A stretch of DNA of 64,000 nt from Microbacterium sp. CBA3102 (GTDB lineage Bacteria; Actinomycetota; Actinomycetes; Actinomycetales; Microbacteriaceae), in assembly GCF_007954505.1 (NCBI RefSeq), contig NZ_CP042412.1, positions 930,001-994,000 on the forward strand, written 5' to 3'. The translations under genes were made by a program, and so were the position numbers. Numbering within the stretch: the stretch's first letter is position 1; the number at the start of each line of letters is the position of its first letter. Positions 17,814-26,155 of the stretch are shown piece after piece. The notes beneath the pieces are model-generated. The model saw only the letters and a program-made list of their open reading frames with translations. It was not told the DNA's origin and searched no databases.

Positions 17814-18280
17814 CCAAGCAGGTCTTCCTCGAGTACGAGAACGGCGTCCGCGCCGTCGCCACCCTGTTCGAGGACCTCGCCCCTCGCACCTGCGAGGCCA
17901 TGTGGGGTGCACTGGAGAAGCCGGTCACCATGCAGGCGATGCACGCGATGTACGCCGGCCCCGAGGTCATGGTCGGCCTCCCCGAAGAGGCGCAGAACTT
18001 CGACCCGGAGAAGGTGCCGTTCGAGAACCAGCAGGTCGTACCCGCACCGGGTGATCTGCAGTGGTACTGGCAGCGTCCCATGCAGATGGGCGGTCTGCCG
18101 TTCGAGTGGTACGAGATCGGCGTCTTCTACGATCGTGGTGCCCGTACTCTCGGCCCGCTCGGATGGACACCCGTCAACATCTGGGGCGGCATCACCGAAG
18201 GACTCGCGGAGTTCGCCAAGGAAAGCGCGGCGATCCGCATCGACGGAGCGAAGCAGCTCACCATCGGACGCCTGGTCTAA
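17810..18280 (+). CDS. DUF3830 (cyclophilin-like fold) protein
   Basis: Cytoplasmic protein of 156 residues that I assign to the DUF3830 family on overall pattern: a short all-beta protein with CEAMWGALEKPVTMQAMHAMYAGPEVMVGLPE (in parts, about 27-62), LQWYWQRPMQMGGLPFEWYEIGVFYDRGARTL near 85-115 and NIWGGITEGLAEFA. Function is unknown; relatives occur beside amide hydrolases and ABC importers, as here. It starts in the ATGA junction of the puuD-like gene, so the two are translationally coupled, and the ABC substrate-binding gene follows 41 bases later. A role in processing or binding the imported amine or amide is inference. Confidence 0.7.
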   Translation: MTKQVFLEYENGVRAVATLFEDLAPRTCEAMWGALEKPVTMQAMHAMYAGPEVMVGLPEEAQNFDPEKVPFENQQVVPAPGDLQWYWQRPMQMGGLPFEWYEIGVFYDRGARTLGPLGWTPVNIWGGITEGLAEFAKESAAIRIDGAKQLTIGRLV

Positions 18281-18321
18281 GGCGTCTACTCAGTGCTGGA
18301 CCCATCCCGAAGGAGCAGTGC

Positions 18322-19401
18322 ATGAATACCCGAAGAATCCTCACCACCGGAGCGCTCGTCGCCACCGGCGCCCTCGTCCTCGCCGGCTGTGCGGCCGGCG
18401 ATGACACCGCATCGTCCGGCGACAAGGAGTTCGCCGGCGAGACCCTCGTCGTCACGTCGTTCGGCGGCGACTGGGAGAAGGCCTTCATCGAGGCCGTCGT
18501 CGATCCCTTCGAGGAGGAGACCGGCGCCAAGGTCGAACTGATCACGCTGTACAGCGCCGATGCCCTCGCGCAGGTCACCGCCCAGAAGGCCAGCCCGCAG
18601 ATCGATGTCGTGCACTTCTCCGGCGGGCAGGAGCTCACCGCCGCCGCGGACGGTCTCATCGCACCGATCGCCGCCGACGAGCTGTCCGAATCCGGTGACC
18701 TGATCGACCTCGCCACGGCGGGCCTCGAGCGCGGGGAGGGCCCTGTGATCCAGCTCGCACCGATCGGACTCGTCTACAACACCGAGGCCGATGCTCCGGC
18801 ACCGACCTCGTGGCTCGACCTGTTCGACGAGGCCTACGCCGGCCACATCGCCCTCACGGACTTCTCGAACACGTACGGCGTGCTCTCGATGCTCCGTGTC
18901 TCCGATGCGCTCGGCGGCGGTATCGAGGACCCCTCGCAGGCGATCACCGACCTCGGGGAGCTGGCTTCGTCGGGCGACGCGATCGTCGTACCCACCTCGC
19001 CCGACCTGCAGACCGCCTTCGCACAGCGCGACACCTGGCTCGCCCCGTACGCGATGGACTACGCCGGCACGCTGCAGGACGCGGGCCTTCCGGTAGAGTT
19101 CATCGTCCCGGAGGAGGGCGTCACCGCCTCCCTCATCACGGCGAACGTGGTCGAGGGCCGGGACAACCCCGACCTCGCGAAGCTCTTCATCGATTTCGAA
19201 CTGCGCCCCGAAGCGCAGGCCGTCTTCGCGGAGAACATGCGGTACTCGCCGGTCAACACCCAGACCGAACTCTCCGGCGACGCCGCGGAAGCCGTGCTCA
19301 CCGGCGACGAGTTGGAGACGGTCGTCGTCTACGCTCCGGGCGATGTCGCAGCCTCGCGGCAGTCCTGGACCGATGAGTGGAATGCGCTGATCACCAAATG
19401 A
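18322..19401 (+). CDS. ABC transporter substrate-binding lipoprotein, spermidine/putrescine (PotD) type
   Basis: 359 residues. Lipoprotein signal MNTRRILTTGALVATGALV ends in the lipobox LAGC (Cys 23). The mature part begins LVVTSFGGDWEKAFIEAVV and continues with EEETGAKVELIT, QIDVVHFSGGQEL and IGLVYNTE, as in PotD/PotF-like periplasmic binding proteins of ABC family 1. The start was chosen at the ATG after AAGGAG; the frame upstream is noise. It delivers substrate to the two permeases immediately downstream. Polyamine specificity is supported by the ALDH and PuuD neighbours rather than by binding-site residues. Confidence 0.88.
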   Translation: MNTRRILTTGALVATGALVLAGCAAGDDTASSGDKEFAGETLVVTSFGGDWEKAFIEAVVDPFEEETGAKVELITLYSADALAQVTAQKASPQIDVVHFSGGQELTAAADGLIAPIAADELSESGDLIDLATAGLERGEGPVIQLAPIGLVYNTEADAPAPTSWLDLFDEAYAGHIALTDFSNTYGVLSMLRVSDALGGGIEDPSQAITDLGELASSGDAIVVPTSPDLQTAFAQRDTWLAPYAMDYAGTLQDAGLPVEFIVPEEGVTASLITANVVEGRDNPDLAKLFIDFELRPEAQAVFAENMRYSPVNTQTELSGDAAEAVLTGDELETVVVYAPGDVAASRQSWTDEWNALITK

Positions 19402-20225
19402 GTGTCCGAACCCGTAGGGAGCCCTGGCTCCTGCTCCTGCCGGCGATCGTGCTGCTCGCGCTCGCCTTCATCACCCCGGTGGCTGGCATGCTCCTCATGA
19501 GCGTGCAATCGTCGGCAGGCGGGTTCACCCTCGACAACTTCACCCGGTTGTTCACGAGTGAATATCACCTCCAGGCGGCGCTGCGTTCGCTCCGCCTGGG
19601 GGTGATCCAGACGATCATCACGCTCGTCATCGCCATCCCGCTGTCGTACGTGATGGCTCGCGCCGGCTCCCTGGTGCGCTCCTTCCTGCTCATCGTGGTG
19701 ATCCTCCCCCTCATGACGAGCGTCGTGGTCCGCACCTTCGGCTGGGTCGTCCTGATGGGACCTGCCGGGCTGATGATGCAGATTCCCGGCATGGAGTTCC
19801 TCGTCGGCGGCACGCAGGGCTTCCTCGGCACCGAGACCGGGGTCGTGATCGCGATGGTGCAGGTGCTCCTGCCGTTCGCGGTGCTCAGCATCCTGGGTGT
19901 GATCTCCGGCATCAAGCCTCAGCTCGAAGAGGCGTCGCGCACGCTCGGCGCCGGATTCTGGCGCACGCTGTGGCACGTCGTCCTCCCGCTCGCGATCCCC
20001 GGCATCGTCGCCGGTGCCTCGCTCGTCTTCGTCCTCTCGGTGAGCTCGTTCATCACGCCGCGCTTCATCGGCGGGGCGCAGATCCCTGTTTTCGCGCAGA
20101 CCATCTACGTCGATGCGACCACCAACCTCGACTGGTCGTTCGCGGCCGCGCAGGCGGTGCTGCTCTTCGCCGGGGTCATGCTCGTGCTCGCAGCGACGTC
20201 CCGACTCGGGAAGCAGAAGGTGTGA
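19398..20225 (+). CDS. ABC transporter permease, PotB type
   Basis: 275-residue inner-membrane permease with six predicted helices, starting REPWLLLLPAIVLLALAFIT. The EAA loop is at QLEEASRTLGAGFWRTLWHVV with LPLAIPGI (about 175-203), and FVLSVSSFITPRFIGG is the PotB-type motif behind it. It starts within ATGA at the SBP stop and ends next to the second permease, so translation is coupled along the operon. Confidence 0.9.
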   Translation: MSVRTRREPWLLLLPAIVLLALAFITPVAGMLLMSVQSSAGGFTLDNFTRLFTSEYHLQAALRSLRLGVIQTIITLVIAIPLSYVMARAGSLVRSFLLIVVILPLMTSVVVRTFGWVVLMGPAGLMMQIPGMEFLVGGTQGFLGTETGVVIAMVQVLLPFAVLSILGVISGIKPQLEEASRTLGAGFWRTLWHVVLPLAIPGIVAGASLVFVLSVSSFITPRFIGGAQIPVFAQTIYVDATTNLDWSFAAAQAVLLFAGVMLVLAATSRLGKQKV

Positions 20226-20227
20226 CC

Positions 20228-21028
20228 ATGGTCCGTTCCGTTCCGATCCTCGGCAGGGTCCTCGCCATCGCCCTCGGCGTCATCGTGACGCTCTACATGC
20301 TCGTCCCGCTCCTGGTCGTCGCCGGTGCGTCCGTCGGCGAGAACCGCTTCCTCACGTTCCCCGGCCAGGGGTTCACCCTCGACTGGTACGTCGAGGCGCT
20401 CACCTCGGACACCTACCTCGAACCGTTCCGTCTGAGCCTCGTGGTCGGCGTCACCGTGGCCGTCGTGGCCGCGTCGATCGGCACCGCTGCCGCCCTCGCG
20501 CTGACCCGCTTCAACATTCCCGGCGGCGCCGCCATCCAAGCCCTGCTGATGTCGCCGCTGACCATCCCGACGATCATCCTGGCGATCGGTGCCCTGTCGA
20601 TCTCGTCGCTCACGATCGGCGCCCCGAACGTCGGTGTCCTGATCGCCGTGCACGTCGTGATCGCGATCCCGTACGTGATGCGCACCGTCACCGGCGTGAT
20701 GGCGCGGGCAGACCACTTCACGGAAGAAGCCGCGCGCACCCTCGGCGCGAGCGCCTGGAACCGCTACCGCCTCGTCGTGCTGCCCATCGCCCGCCCCGGC
20801 ATCGCGGCGGGTGCGTTCTTCGCCTTCAACATCTCCTTCGACGATGCGGTGATCGCCCTCTTCCTGCGCACACCGCAGCTCGAGACGCTCCCCATCGCCA
20901 TCTACGGCCAGCTGGAGTTCAGCACCTCGCCCACCGTGGCGGCGGTATCGACTCTCATGGTCCTGCTCACCGTCGTCCTCATGATCGTGCTCGAACGCAT
21001 CATCGGCCTGGGAAGGTTGTTCGTCTGA
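20228..21028 (+). CDS. ABC transporter permease, PotC type
   Basis: 266-residue permease with six helices. The EAA loop FTEEAARTLGASAWNRYRLVV with LPIARPGI is at about 167-195, and FNISFDDAVIALFLRTP is the PotC-type signature. ATG 20228 is taken as start; a GTG at 20222 two codons earlier would overlap the previous stop and is also possible. The stop overlaps the ATG of the ATPase gene by one base (TGATG). Confidence 0.9.
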   Translation: MVRSVPILGRVLAIALGVIVTLYMLVPLLVVAGASVGENRFLTFPGQGFTLDWYVEALTSDTYLEPFRLSLVVGVTVAVVAASIGTAAALALTRFNIPGGAAIQALLMSPLTIPTIILAIGALSISSLTIGAPNVGVLIAVHVVIAIPYVMRTVTGVMARADHFTEEAARTLGASAWNRYRLVVLPIARPGIAAGAFFAFNISFDDAVIALFLRTPQLETLPIAIYGQLEFSTSPTVAAVSTLMVLLTVVLMIVLERIIGLGRLFV

Positions 21029-22071
21029 TGACAACACTCACCATCACTGCTCTCACCAAGGACTTCAAGGGGACATCGGTGCTCAAGGGCATCGATCTCT
21101 CGATGCGGTCCGGGGAGTTCGTCTCCCTGCTCGGCCCGTCGGGGTGCGGCAAGACGACGCTCCTGCGCTGCATCGCGGGGCTCGAGTCGCCGAGCAGCGG
21201 CACCATCGAGATCGCCGGCCAGGATGTGACGAAGCTCCCTCCCGAGAAGCGTCACCTCGGCATGATGTTCCAGAGCTATGCCCTCTTCCCGCACATGAGC
21301 GTGGTCGAGAACGTGCGCTTCGGGCTGCGGATGTCGGGCGAGAAGTCCAAGACCGAGCAGAAGGAACTCGCCGTGCGGGCTCTGGAACGCGTGCAGATGG
21401 GTCACCTCGCCGACCGGATGCCGGCGCAGCTGTCGGGCGGACAACAGCAGCGTGTCGCCCTGGCCCGCGCGATCGCGTTCGAGCCGCGTGTGCTCCTGCT
21501 GGACGAGCCGCTGTCGAACCTCGATGCCCGGCTGCGGGAGGACATGCAGGTGGAGCTCAAGGAGCTGCACCGCACTCTCGGACTCACCACCGTGTTCGTC
21601 ACGCACGACCAGGAGGAGGCGATGAGCCTCTCCGACCGCATCGTCCTGATGAATGCGGGAGTGATCGAACAGGAAGGTGCGCCGGCCGAACTCTACGGTG
21701 CACCGCGCACCCCGTTCGCGGCAGACTTCATCGGCGCGGCCAACCTGCTCCCGGCCACACGTTCCGGAGCGGTCGCGACGCTCGACGGCACCGCGATCCA
21801 GGTGCCGCTGACGGGGGCGGGCCCCGATGGCACCGGTGAGGTCGTGCTCCGCCAGGAGGACCTGCGGCTCTCGCCGACGGTCGGCGCGGACACTCCGGTG
21901 AACGTCGACGTCGTCGCCCACGTCTACCGCGGGGCCGACATCGTGTACATCGTCGAGCTCGCGGGGAAGCGGATGCGCGTGGTGCGCCCGCGGCACGAAG
22001 CACCCATCCCGGAAGGCGCAGCCGGCCTCGGCTGGCGCGACGGCGCGGTGCTCTGGATCGCCGCCGCCTGA
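21028..22071 (+). CDS. ABC transporter ATP-binding protein, PotA type
   Basis: 347-residue ATPase energising the polyamine-type importer. Walker A GPSGCGKTT (about 37-45), Q-loop MFQSYALFPHM, signature LSGGQQQRVALARAIA, Walker B LLLDEPLSNLDARLRE and H-loop VTHDQEEAMSL are complete. From about residue 240 a TOBE regulatory domain follows (NLLPATRSG to the end), as in PotA and other CUT1/spermidine ATPases. Last gene of the operon; a hairpin lies 55 bases beyond the stop. Confidence 0.92.
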   Translation: MTTLTITALTKDFKGTSVLKGIDLSMRSGEFVSLLGPSGCGKTTLLRCIAGLESPSSGTIEIAGQDVTKLPPEKRHLGMMFQSYALFPHMSVVENVRFGLRMSGEKSKTEQKELAVRALERVQMGHLADRMPAQLSGGQQQRVALARAIAFEPRVLLLDEPLSNLDARLREDMQVELKELHRTLGLTTVFVTHDQEEAMSLSDRIVLMNAGVIEQEGAPAELYGAPRTPFAADFIGAANLLPATRSGAVATLDGTAIQVPLTGAGPDGTGEVVLRQEDLRLSPTVGADTPVNVDVVAHVYRGADIVYIVELAGKRMRVVRPRHEAPIPEGAAGLGWRDGAVLWIAAA

Positions 22072-22125
22072 CCTCCCCCCCTCGCCCACGGCCCCGGGGC
22101 TGAAACCCAGACGACCCCTCGCACG

Positions 22126-22154
22126 CCCGGCGTGTCCCACCCCGACACGCCGGG
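22126..22154 (+). terminator. Hairpin terminator after the polyamine-type ABC operon
   Basis: CCCGGCGTGTC at 22126-22136 pairs perfectly with GACACGCCGGG at 22144-22154 across a 7-base loop. No clear T-tract follows, common in this GC range. Confidence 0.6.
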
Positions 22155-22219
22155 TCGCGCGCATTCCGTCTCTGTTTTCGCCCCTGCGCTCGACACGGGC
22201 ACGGTCATAGGATCGGGGC

Positions 22220-23971
22220 GTGACAGACGACTCCTCCGCGCGTGCCACCTCGCGCCGCGGTTTCTTCAAGATCGGGGGCGCCGCGCTCGCGGGCGCGGCG
22301 GTCGGCGGTGCGGGCGGCGCGGCGATCGGCGCGTCGATGGCCGGCAACCCTCGCGACGGCTTCGCAGACGACCCGGATCCGTTCGCGGCCCTCACTCCGC
22401 GCAGTGAGCCGGGGTTCGATCACCTCATCGTCGTGATGGGTGAGAACCGCTCCTTCGACAACCTGCTCGGATACCTGTACTCCCGCGAGAATCTGCCGGC
22501 AGGCGAGACGTTCGAGGGCCTGGACTTCGGCTCGTACAGCAACACCTCCTCCGACGGCACGGTCGTCGATGCGCACGTGTACGAGGGCGACACCGACCGG
22601 ATCATGAGCCTTCCCGACCCGGACCCCGGCGAGGAGTACCCGCACGTCAACACGCAGATCTTCGGCACCGTGGATCCCGCGAGCAACGCCAGACTCTTCG
22701 TCGACGAGATGACCGCGCCCTTCAACGCCCCGACGCACGGCGAGAAGCCCACGATGTCAGGGTTCCTGGAGGACTACATCATCAACTTCCGGCGATTGCG
22801 CAAGGGAGCCGACCCGAAGCCCGACGAGGCGAGACACATCATGGGTTCCTTCTCTCCGGAGATGCTCCCGGTGCTGTCGACGCTCGCCTCGGAGTTCGCC
22901 GTGTTCGACCACTGGTACGCCGGGGTCCCGTCGCAGACCTTCTGCAACCGTTCCTTCTTCCACGCCTCGACGTCACACGGCTTCGTGACCAACCAGGCCG
23001 GCGGCGGATACAAGAAGTGGCTCGATGCTCCGGCAGCCCCGACGGTGTTCAATCGGCTCGAAGACGAGAAGGTGAGCTGGAAGATCTACATCGACAAGCT
23101 CCAGCTCGTGTCGTTCACCGGGATGCTGCATGCCCAGGTGCTCGAGAAGTACTGGCGCACCGAGCACTTCGGCACCATGGAGGACTTCTACGCCGAGGCG
23201 AAGGACGGGAAGCTCCCCGCCTACGCGTTCATCGAGCCCCGCATGGTCTACGACCACAACGACTTCCATCCGCCGTTCGGCCGCCCCCGCGAGGGCGAGG
23301 TCGAGGGTGAAGCCGTCTTCGACAGCGCGATCTCGGACGTGCGCGCCGGAGACCGACTCATCCATGACATCTACGAGGCCGTGCGCACGAGTGCGTCCGC
23401 GACGGGTTCGAACGCGGTCAACACCCTGCTGCTCATCACCTTCGACGAGCACGGCGGCTGCTACGACCACGTGCCCCCGCCCGCCGCCACCACGCCGACG
23501 CCCGACACCGAGGCCGGCGAGATGGGCTTCACGTTCGACCGGCTCGGATGCCGCGTCCCGGCGATCGCGGTCTCGGCGTACACGAAGCGCGGCTCGATCA
23601 TCCATGACGAGATGCACCACGGCTCGGTCATCGCCACGCTCTCCCGTCTGCACGGTTTGAAGCCGCTCAACGATCGCGACCAGTCCGCCAACACCCTGCT
23701 GAACGTCATCAATCTCGACAAACCCCGCCACCCCGCCGACTGGCCGGTGACGACCCCCGCGTACACGCCGCCGAACCCCGAGGAGTCGGCGCCGCGGCCC
23801 GGTGAGAAGGATCAGCTGAGGCCGTTGACCCCGCCTGCCCGCGGGCTTCTCGGGCTGCTGATCGCGCGCTACGGCAAGCCGGGAGAGCCCGAGCCGGAGA
23901 CGTTCGCGGATGCGTACAGGCTGCTCCACGAGCACGGCGAGGAGTTGTTCGGTCCGCCCCGACGTGGCTGA
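22220..23971 (+). CDS. Tat-exported phospholipase C / acid phosphatase-type phosphoesterase
   Basis: 583 residues. The N-terminus carries a twin-arginine signal (SRRGFFKIGGAALAGAAVGG), so the enzyme is exported folded. The phosphoesterase family (PF04185-like) is shown by HLIVVMGENRSFDNLLGY (about 71-88), VFDHWYAGVPSQTFCNRSFFHASTSHG (in parts, near 230-255), EPRMVYDHNDFHPP, LLITFDEHGGCYDHVPPP and GCRVPAIAVSAYTKRG (about 405-460). Members hydrolyse phospholipids or phosphomonoesters; the substrate here is unknown. Start GTG 22220. It is monocistronic between the ABC operon and a convergent cluster. Confidence 0.88.
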   Translation: MTDDSSARATSRRGFFKIGGAALAGAAVGGAGGAAIGASMAGNPRDGFADDPDPFAALTPRSEPGFDHLIVVMGENRSFDNLLGYLYSRENLPAGETFEGLDFGSYSNTSSDGTVVDAHVYEGDTDRIMSLPDPDPGEEYPHVNTQIFGTVDPASNARLFVDEMTAPFNAPTHGEKPTMSGFLEDYIINFRRLRKGADPKPDEARHIMGSFSPEMLPVLSTLASEFAVFDHWYAGVPSQTFCNRSFFHASTSHGFVTNQAGGGYKKWLDAPAAPTVFNRLEDEKVSWKIYIDKLQLVSFTGMLHAQVLEKYWRTEHFGTMEDFYAEAKDGKLPAYAFIEPRMVYDHNDFHPPFGRPREGEVEGEAVFDSAISDVRAGDRLIHDIYEAVRTSASATGSNAVNTLLLITFDEHGGCYDHVPPPAATTPTPDTEAGEMGFTFDRLGCRVPAIAVSAYTKRGSIIHDEMHHGSVIATLSRLHGLKPLNDRDQSANTLLNVINLDKPRHPADWPVTTPAYTPPNPEESAPRPGEKDQLRPLTPPARGLLGLLIARYGKPGEPEPETFADAYRLLHEHGEELFGPPRRG

Positions 23972-24010
23972 CGGAGGCTGCGCCCGGTTCGAGGCGGTAC
24001 GGATGAATGA

Positions 24011-24038
24011 AGAGTCAGCTGAGAGTCAGCTGAGAGTC
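24011..24038. repeat. Short tandem direct repeat, 2.5 copies of 11 bp
   Basis: AGAGTCAGCTG occurs at 24011-24021 and 24022-24032 and a half copy (AGAGTC) follows. It lies in the convergent intergenic gap; no function is apparent. Confidence 0.7.
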
Positions 24039-24099
24039 GGTTCGCGGGACGCGCGACGCGCGCACCGGGCTCTGGCGAAGTCGCCGAGAGGTCCCAGAG

Positions 24100-24146
24100 C
24101 GAAGATCGGCCCCACGCCGGAAGCTCCACTGTGGGGCCGATCTTCG
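24100..24146. terminator. Bidirectional terminator hairpin between convergent genes
   Basis: CGAAGATCGGCCCCAC (24100-24115) pairs perfectly with its complement at 24131-24146. The stem lies between the phosphoesterase gene (plus) and the 24.2 kb secreted-protein gene (minus) and can serve both. Confidence 0.7.
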
Positions 24147-24159
24147 AACGCGACAGGTA

Positions 24160-24736
24160 CTAGACGCGGGTCTTGCTCAGGTCGACCCGCTTGCCGGTGA
24201 CCTGCATCCCGATCTGGATGAGCGCCTTCGTTCCGTTGCGCTCAGGCATGCAGAACTTGGTAGTCGAGTTCCACGGGATCCAGCACAGCTTGGCGTAGTA
24301 GTCGCCTGTATAGAAGTTGCGCACAGTGTCCCATGTCCCGTTGGTAACGCCCAAGGTGAATTGGTAGTGCACGTTCCCGGGCGGGTTGTCGTGCCAGCAC
24401 GGCTTGCCGGATGCGCACCCGGTAGACCAGGAACGTGCGGAGGGTCCAGAAGGGGTCAGTGCCTCGAGCGTCGCTTCGAGCTCTGCCTCGGTTATGACCT
24501 CGACGTCTGTGACGTCGCCCGAGTACGGGTCGACGGTGACGATCTTGGGGGAGCCGGAGCGTAGCGCTTCGATCTCATCCTGCGTCAGTTGGTCCAGATC
24601 CCCGACCACCGTTGACGTGAGGGAGTCGGGTGCGGGGGATATCTCCGCGGCCACGGCGGGTGCCCCTGTCAACATGAGGCACGTCACGAAGCAGAAGCGC
24701 GCTGATCACTCCGAGCATGCCGGTCCGCGCGCTCAC
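24160..24736 (-). pseudogene. Small secreted protein of unknown function, signal peptide probably frameshifted
   Basis: The continuous frame starts at GTG 24687 and gives 175 residues beginning MTCLMLTGAPAVAAEI, only half a signal peptide. A better start is GTG 24736, in the GTGA overlap with the upstream gene's stop, reading VSARTGMLGVISALLL; one missing base near 24690 would join it to the continuous frame and complete a Sec signal. The mature part has an acidic region (about 25-75), then a Cys- and Trp-rich domain with CASGKPCWHDNP, YAKLCWIPWN and KFCMPER: four to five cysteines that could form disulphides. I do not recognise the family. Confidence 0.6.
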
Positions 24737-25062
24737 AGGGCACCCACCGCGAAGCTGGCACCGAACACAACAGCGGTGGCTACGAGCGCCCCCGTGATCA
24801 CCAGGACGGCCTTCCCAGCCTTGGGACGTGTCCTCACGCCCCAGATGATCAGCGCAGCGAGCACGAGCACCCCTGCGATCGCGGTGAGGGCCGTGGACGT
24901 GTTGTAGGTGGCCGTCTCCTGCACCGTGGCAGGCCAGGGGATATCACCGTCCACGGTGCCGCCGAGGTAGCCGGCGGCAATGCCGACGATCGCTGCCAGC
25001 GCGGCGATTGCCCAAACAGTGCGGTTTCGCTTCGACGTCGGGAGGTTGCGTGGTTCATTCAT
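24733..25062 (-). CDS. Small membrane protein with three predicted helices
   Basis: 109 residues, unknown function. Basic N-terminus (MNEPRNLPTSKRNRT), then hydrophobic segments WAIAALAAIVGIAAGYLGG, TALTAIAGVLVLAALIIWGV and a C-terminal AVLVITGALVATAVVFGAS, giving a compact three-helix protein with a short external loop (DGDIPWPATVQETATYN). ATG 25062 was chosen for its GGAG eight bases upstream. It sits 11 bases after the DUF2599 gene and overlaps the next secreted-protein gene, so the three form one operon. Confidence 0.7.
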   Translation of the reverse strand: MNEPRNLPTSKRNRTVWAIAALAAIVGIAAGYLGGTVDGDIPWPATVQETATYNTSTALTAIAGVLVLAALIIWGVRTRPKAGKAVLVITGALVATAVVFGASFAVGAL

Positions 25063-25073
25063 CGTGAGCTCCA

Positions 25074-25985
25074 TCACGGATTGCACTTCGTGATCGGGTT
25101 TCCCTGTACGGACCAGAGGACGTCCTTTCGCCAGGATTCCATGTTGTAGGTGGCGCCGCCTCCGAGCCAGCCGTACGCAACGTGGCAATAGAACTGGTTG
25201 ATGATCGTGGATGTGACCTTCGACTTGTTGGTTCCCAGATCTGCCTTGAGATCAGCGAGATGCGACTCAAGCGTCGCGATGCCACGGTAGAACTCGCCCC
25301 AAGAGGTGGGCACCGCGTTGATCACGTACTTCGAACCGCCCTGGCTGGTCACCCACGCTGCCGCCACAAGGTCATGGCCAGCCCACGGGTCCGCGACGAC
25401 GGGGTAAGCGTCCACCGGGACACTGGTCAGGTCGACATGCTGGATGAGCGTGTCACCATCGAGCTCGAACGAGGTGGGAACATCCGATCCGTTCACATCG
25501 CGCGCCCACGGTCGCGCGATGCCCGCGATGAACTCGCCCTCGGGGTTCATAATCAGGACCGATCCGTCGTCCTCCAGCGTCGCGGCCGCGGCGTCCGGCA
25601 GCTCAAGGGGCATCCGGAACGCCGTGTCAGCGACCGGCTCGTTGATGACGATCGCGACAAGCGCGCTGCCGTCTTCCATGAGAATCGGTTCAGAAAGCAC
25701 AGAGTCCGTCGACGCGGTCACGCCGAGGGACACGGTGCCTTCAGGGGTCGAAACGTGAGCACTCTCGCTGTCAACGCGTGCTGTCGCGTTGTCGCTTACG
25801 GTGACCTCGGAATCCATAACTACGGCCGATGCGATCTCATTCGGCGCCTGCGCCTGGAACACCGCTACAACCTCACTCACGTCATCATCAGCGTCGGCCG
25901 CCGTTCTCGACCAGGCATGTTCACCGTAGAGGTCCCGCGAGCCACCTGTCTGTCCCCCAAATGGCCGTCGCTCGCGTGAGCCCGT
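25074..25985 (-). pseudogene. DUF2599-type secreted protein, 5'-truncated
   Basis: About 290 residues with family character from DADDDVSEVVAVFQAQAP onward. The C-terminal domain (INQFYCHVAYGWLGGGATYN followed by MESWRKDVLW and NPITKCNP) resembles DUF2599, a Cys-containing domain of exported actinobacterial proteins; two Cys (YC and KC) could bond. Homologues should begin with a signal peptide, but upstream of about 25940 the frame becomes low-complexity arginine-rich and runs into antisense of a broken monooxygenase copy. No start with a ribosome-binding site is visible, so the 5' end was probably lost in the rearrangement at about 26.0 kb. The DUF2599 match is from memory of the motif. Confidence 0.6.
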
Positions 25986-26002
25986 GTGCGTGGTAGGTGA
26001 AA

Positions 26003-26150
26003 TTGGGCGGATGATCTCCGCGATCCGGCGCTCGGCGAGGAGATCTGTGTCAACGGGTCTTCCTCGGGGGCTACCCCGTGAAGAACCGGCTCTGCGTGTT
26101 CCTCGTCGGTCCGGACGCCGACCTTGCGACGATCCCGTGGCGGGTGGCGG
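26003..26150 (+). pseudogene. Fragment of a second FAD-monooxygenase gene
   Basis: About 148 bases closely match 27433-27577 inside the intact monooxygenase gene downstream, corresponding to its residues 196-243. Long runs are identical, for example GCTCGGCGAGGAGATCTG and TACCCCGTGAAGAACCGGCT. One deleted base (GGGTTCTTCC became GGGTCTTCC) breaks the frame and both flanks are missing. It abuts the 3' end of the TetR gene and is the remnant of a duplicated or related copy. Confidence 0.85.
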
Positions 26151-26155
26151 TGGTG

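Noticed and set aside
22220-23971. Phosphoesterase as a toxin of a defence or secretion system
   Set aside because: Stand-alone Tat-exported enzyme with no immunity, secretion or defence genes around it.
24011-24038. Tandem 11-bp repeat as an attachment site or regulatory iteron
   Set aside because: Only 2.5 copies, in a convergent gap, with no integrase or divergent promoter nearby.
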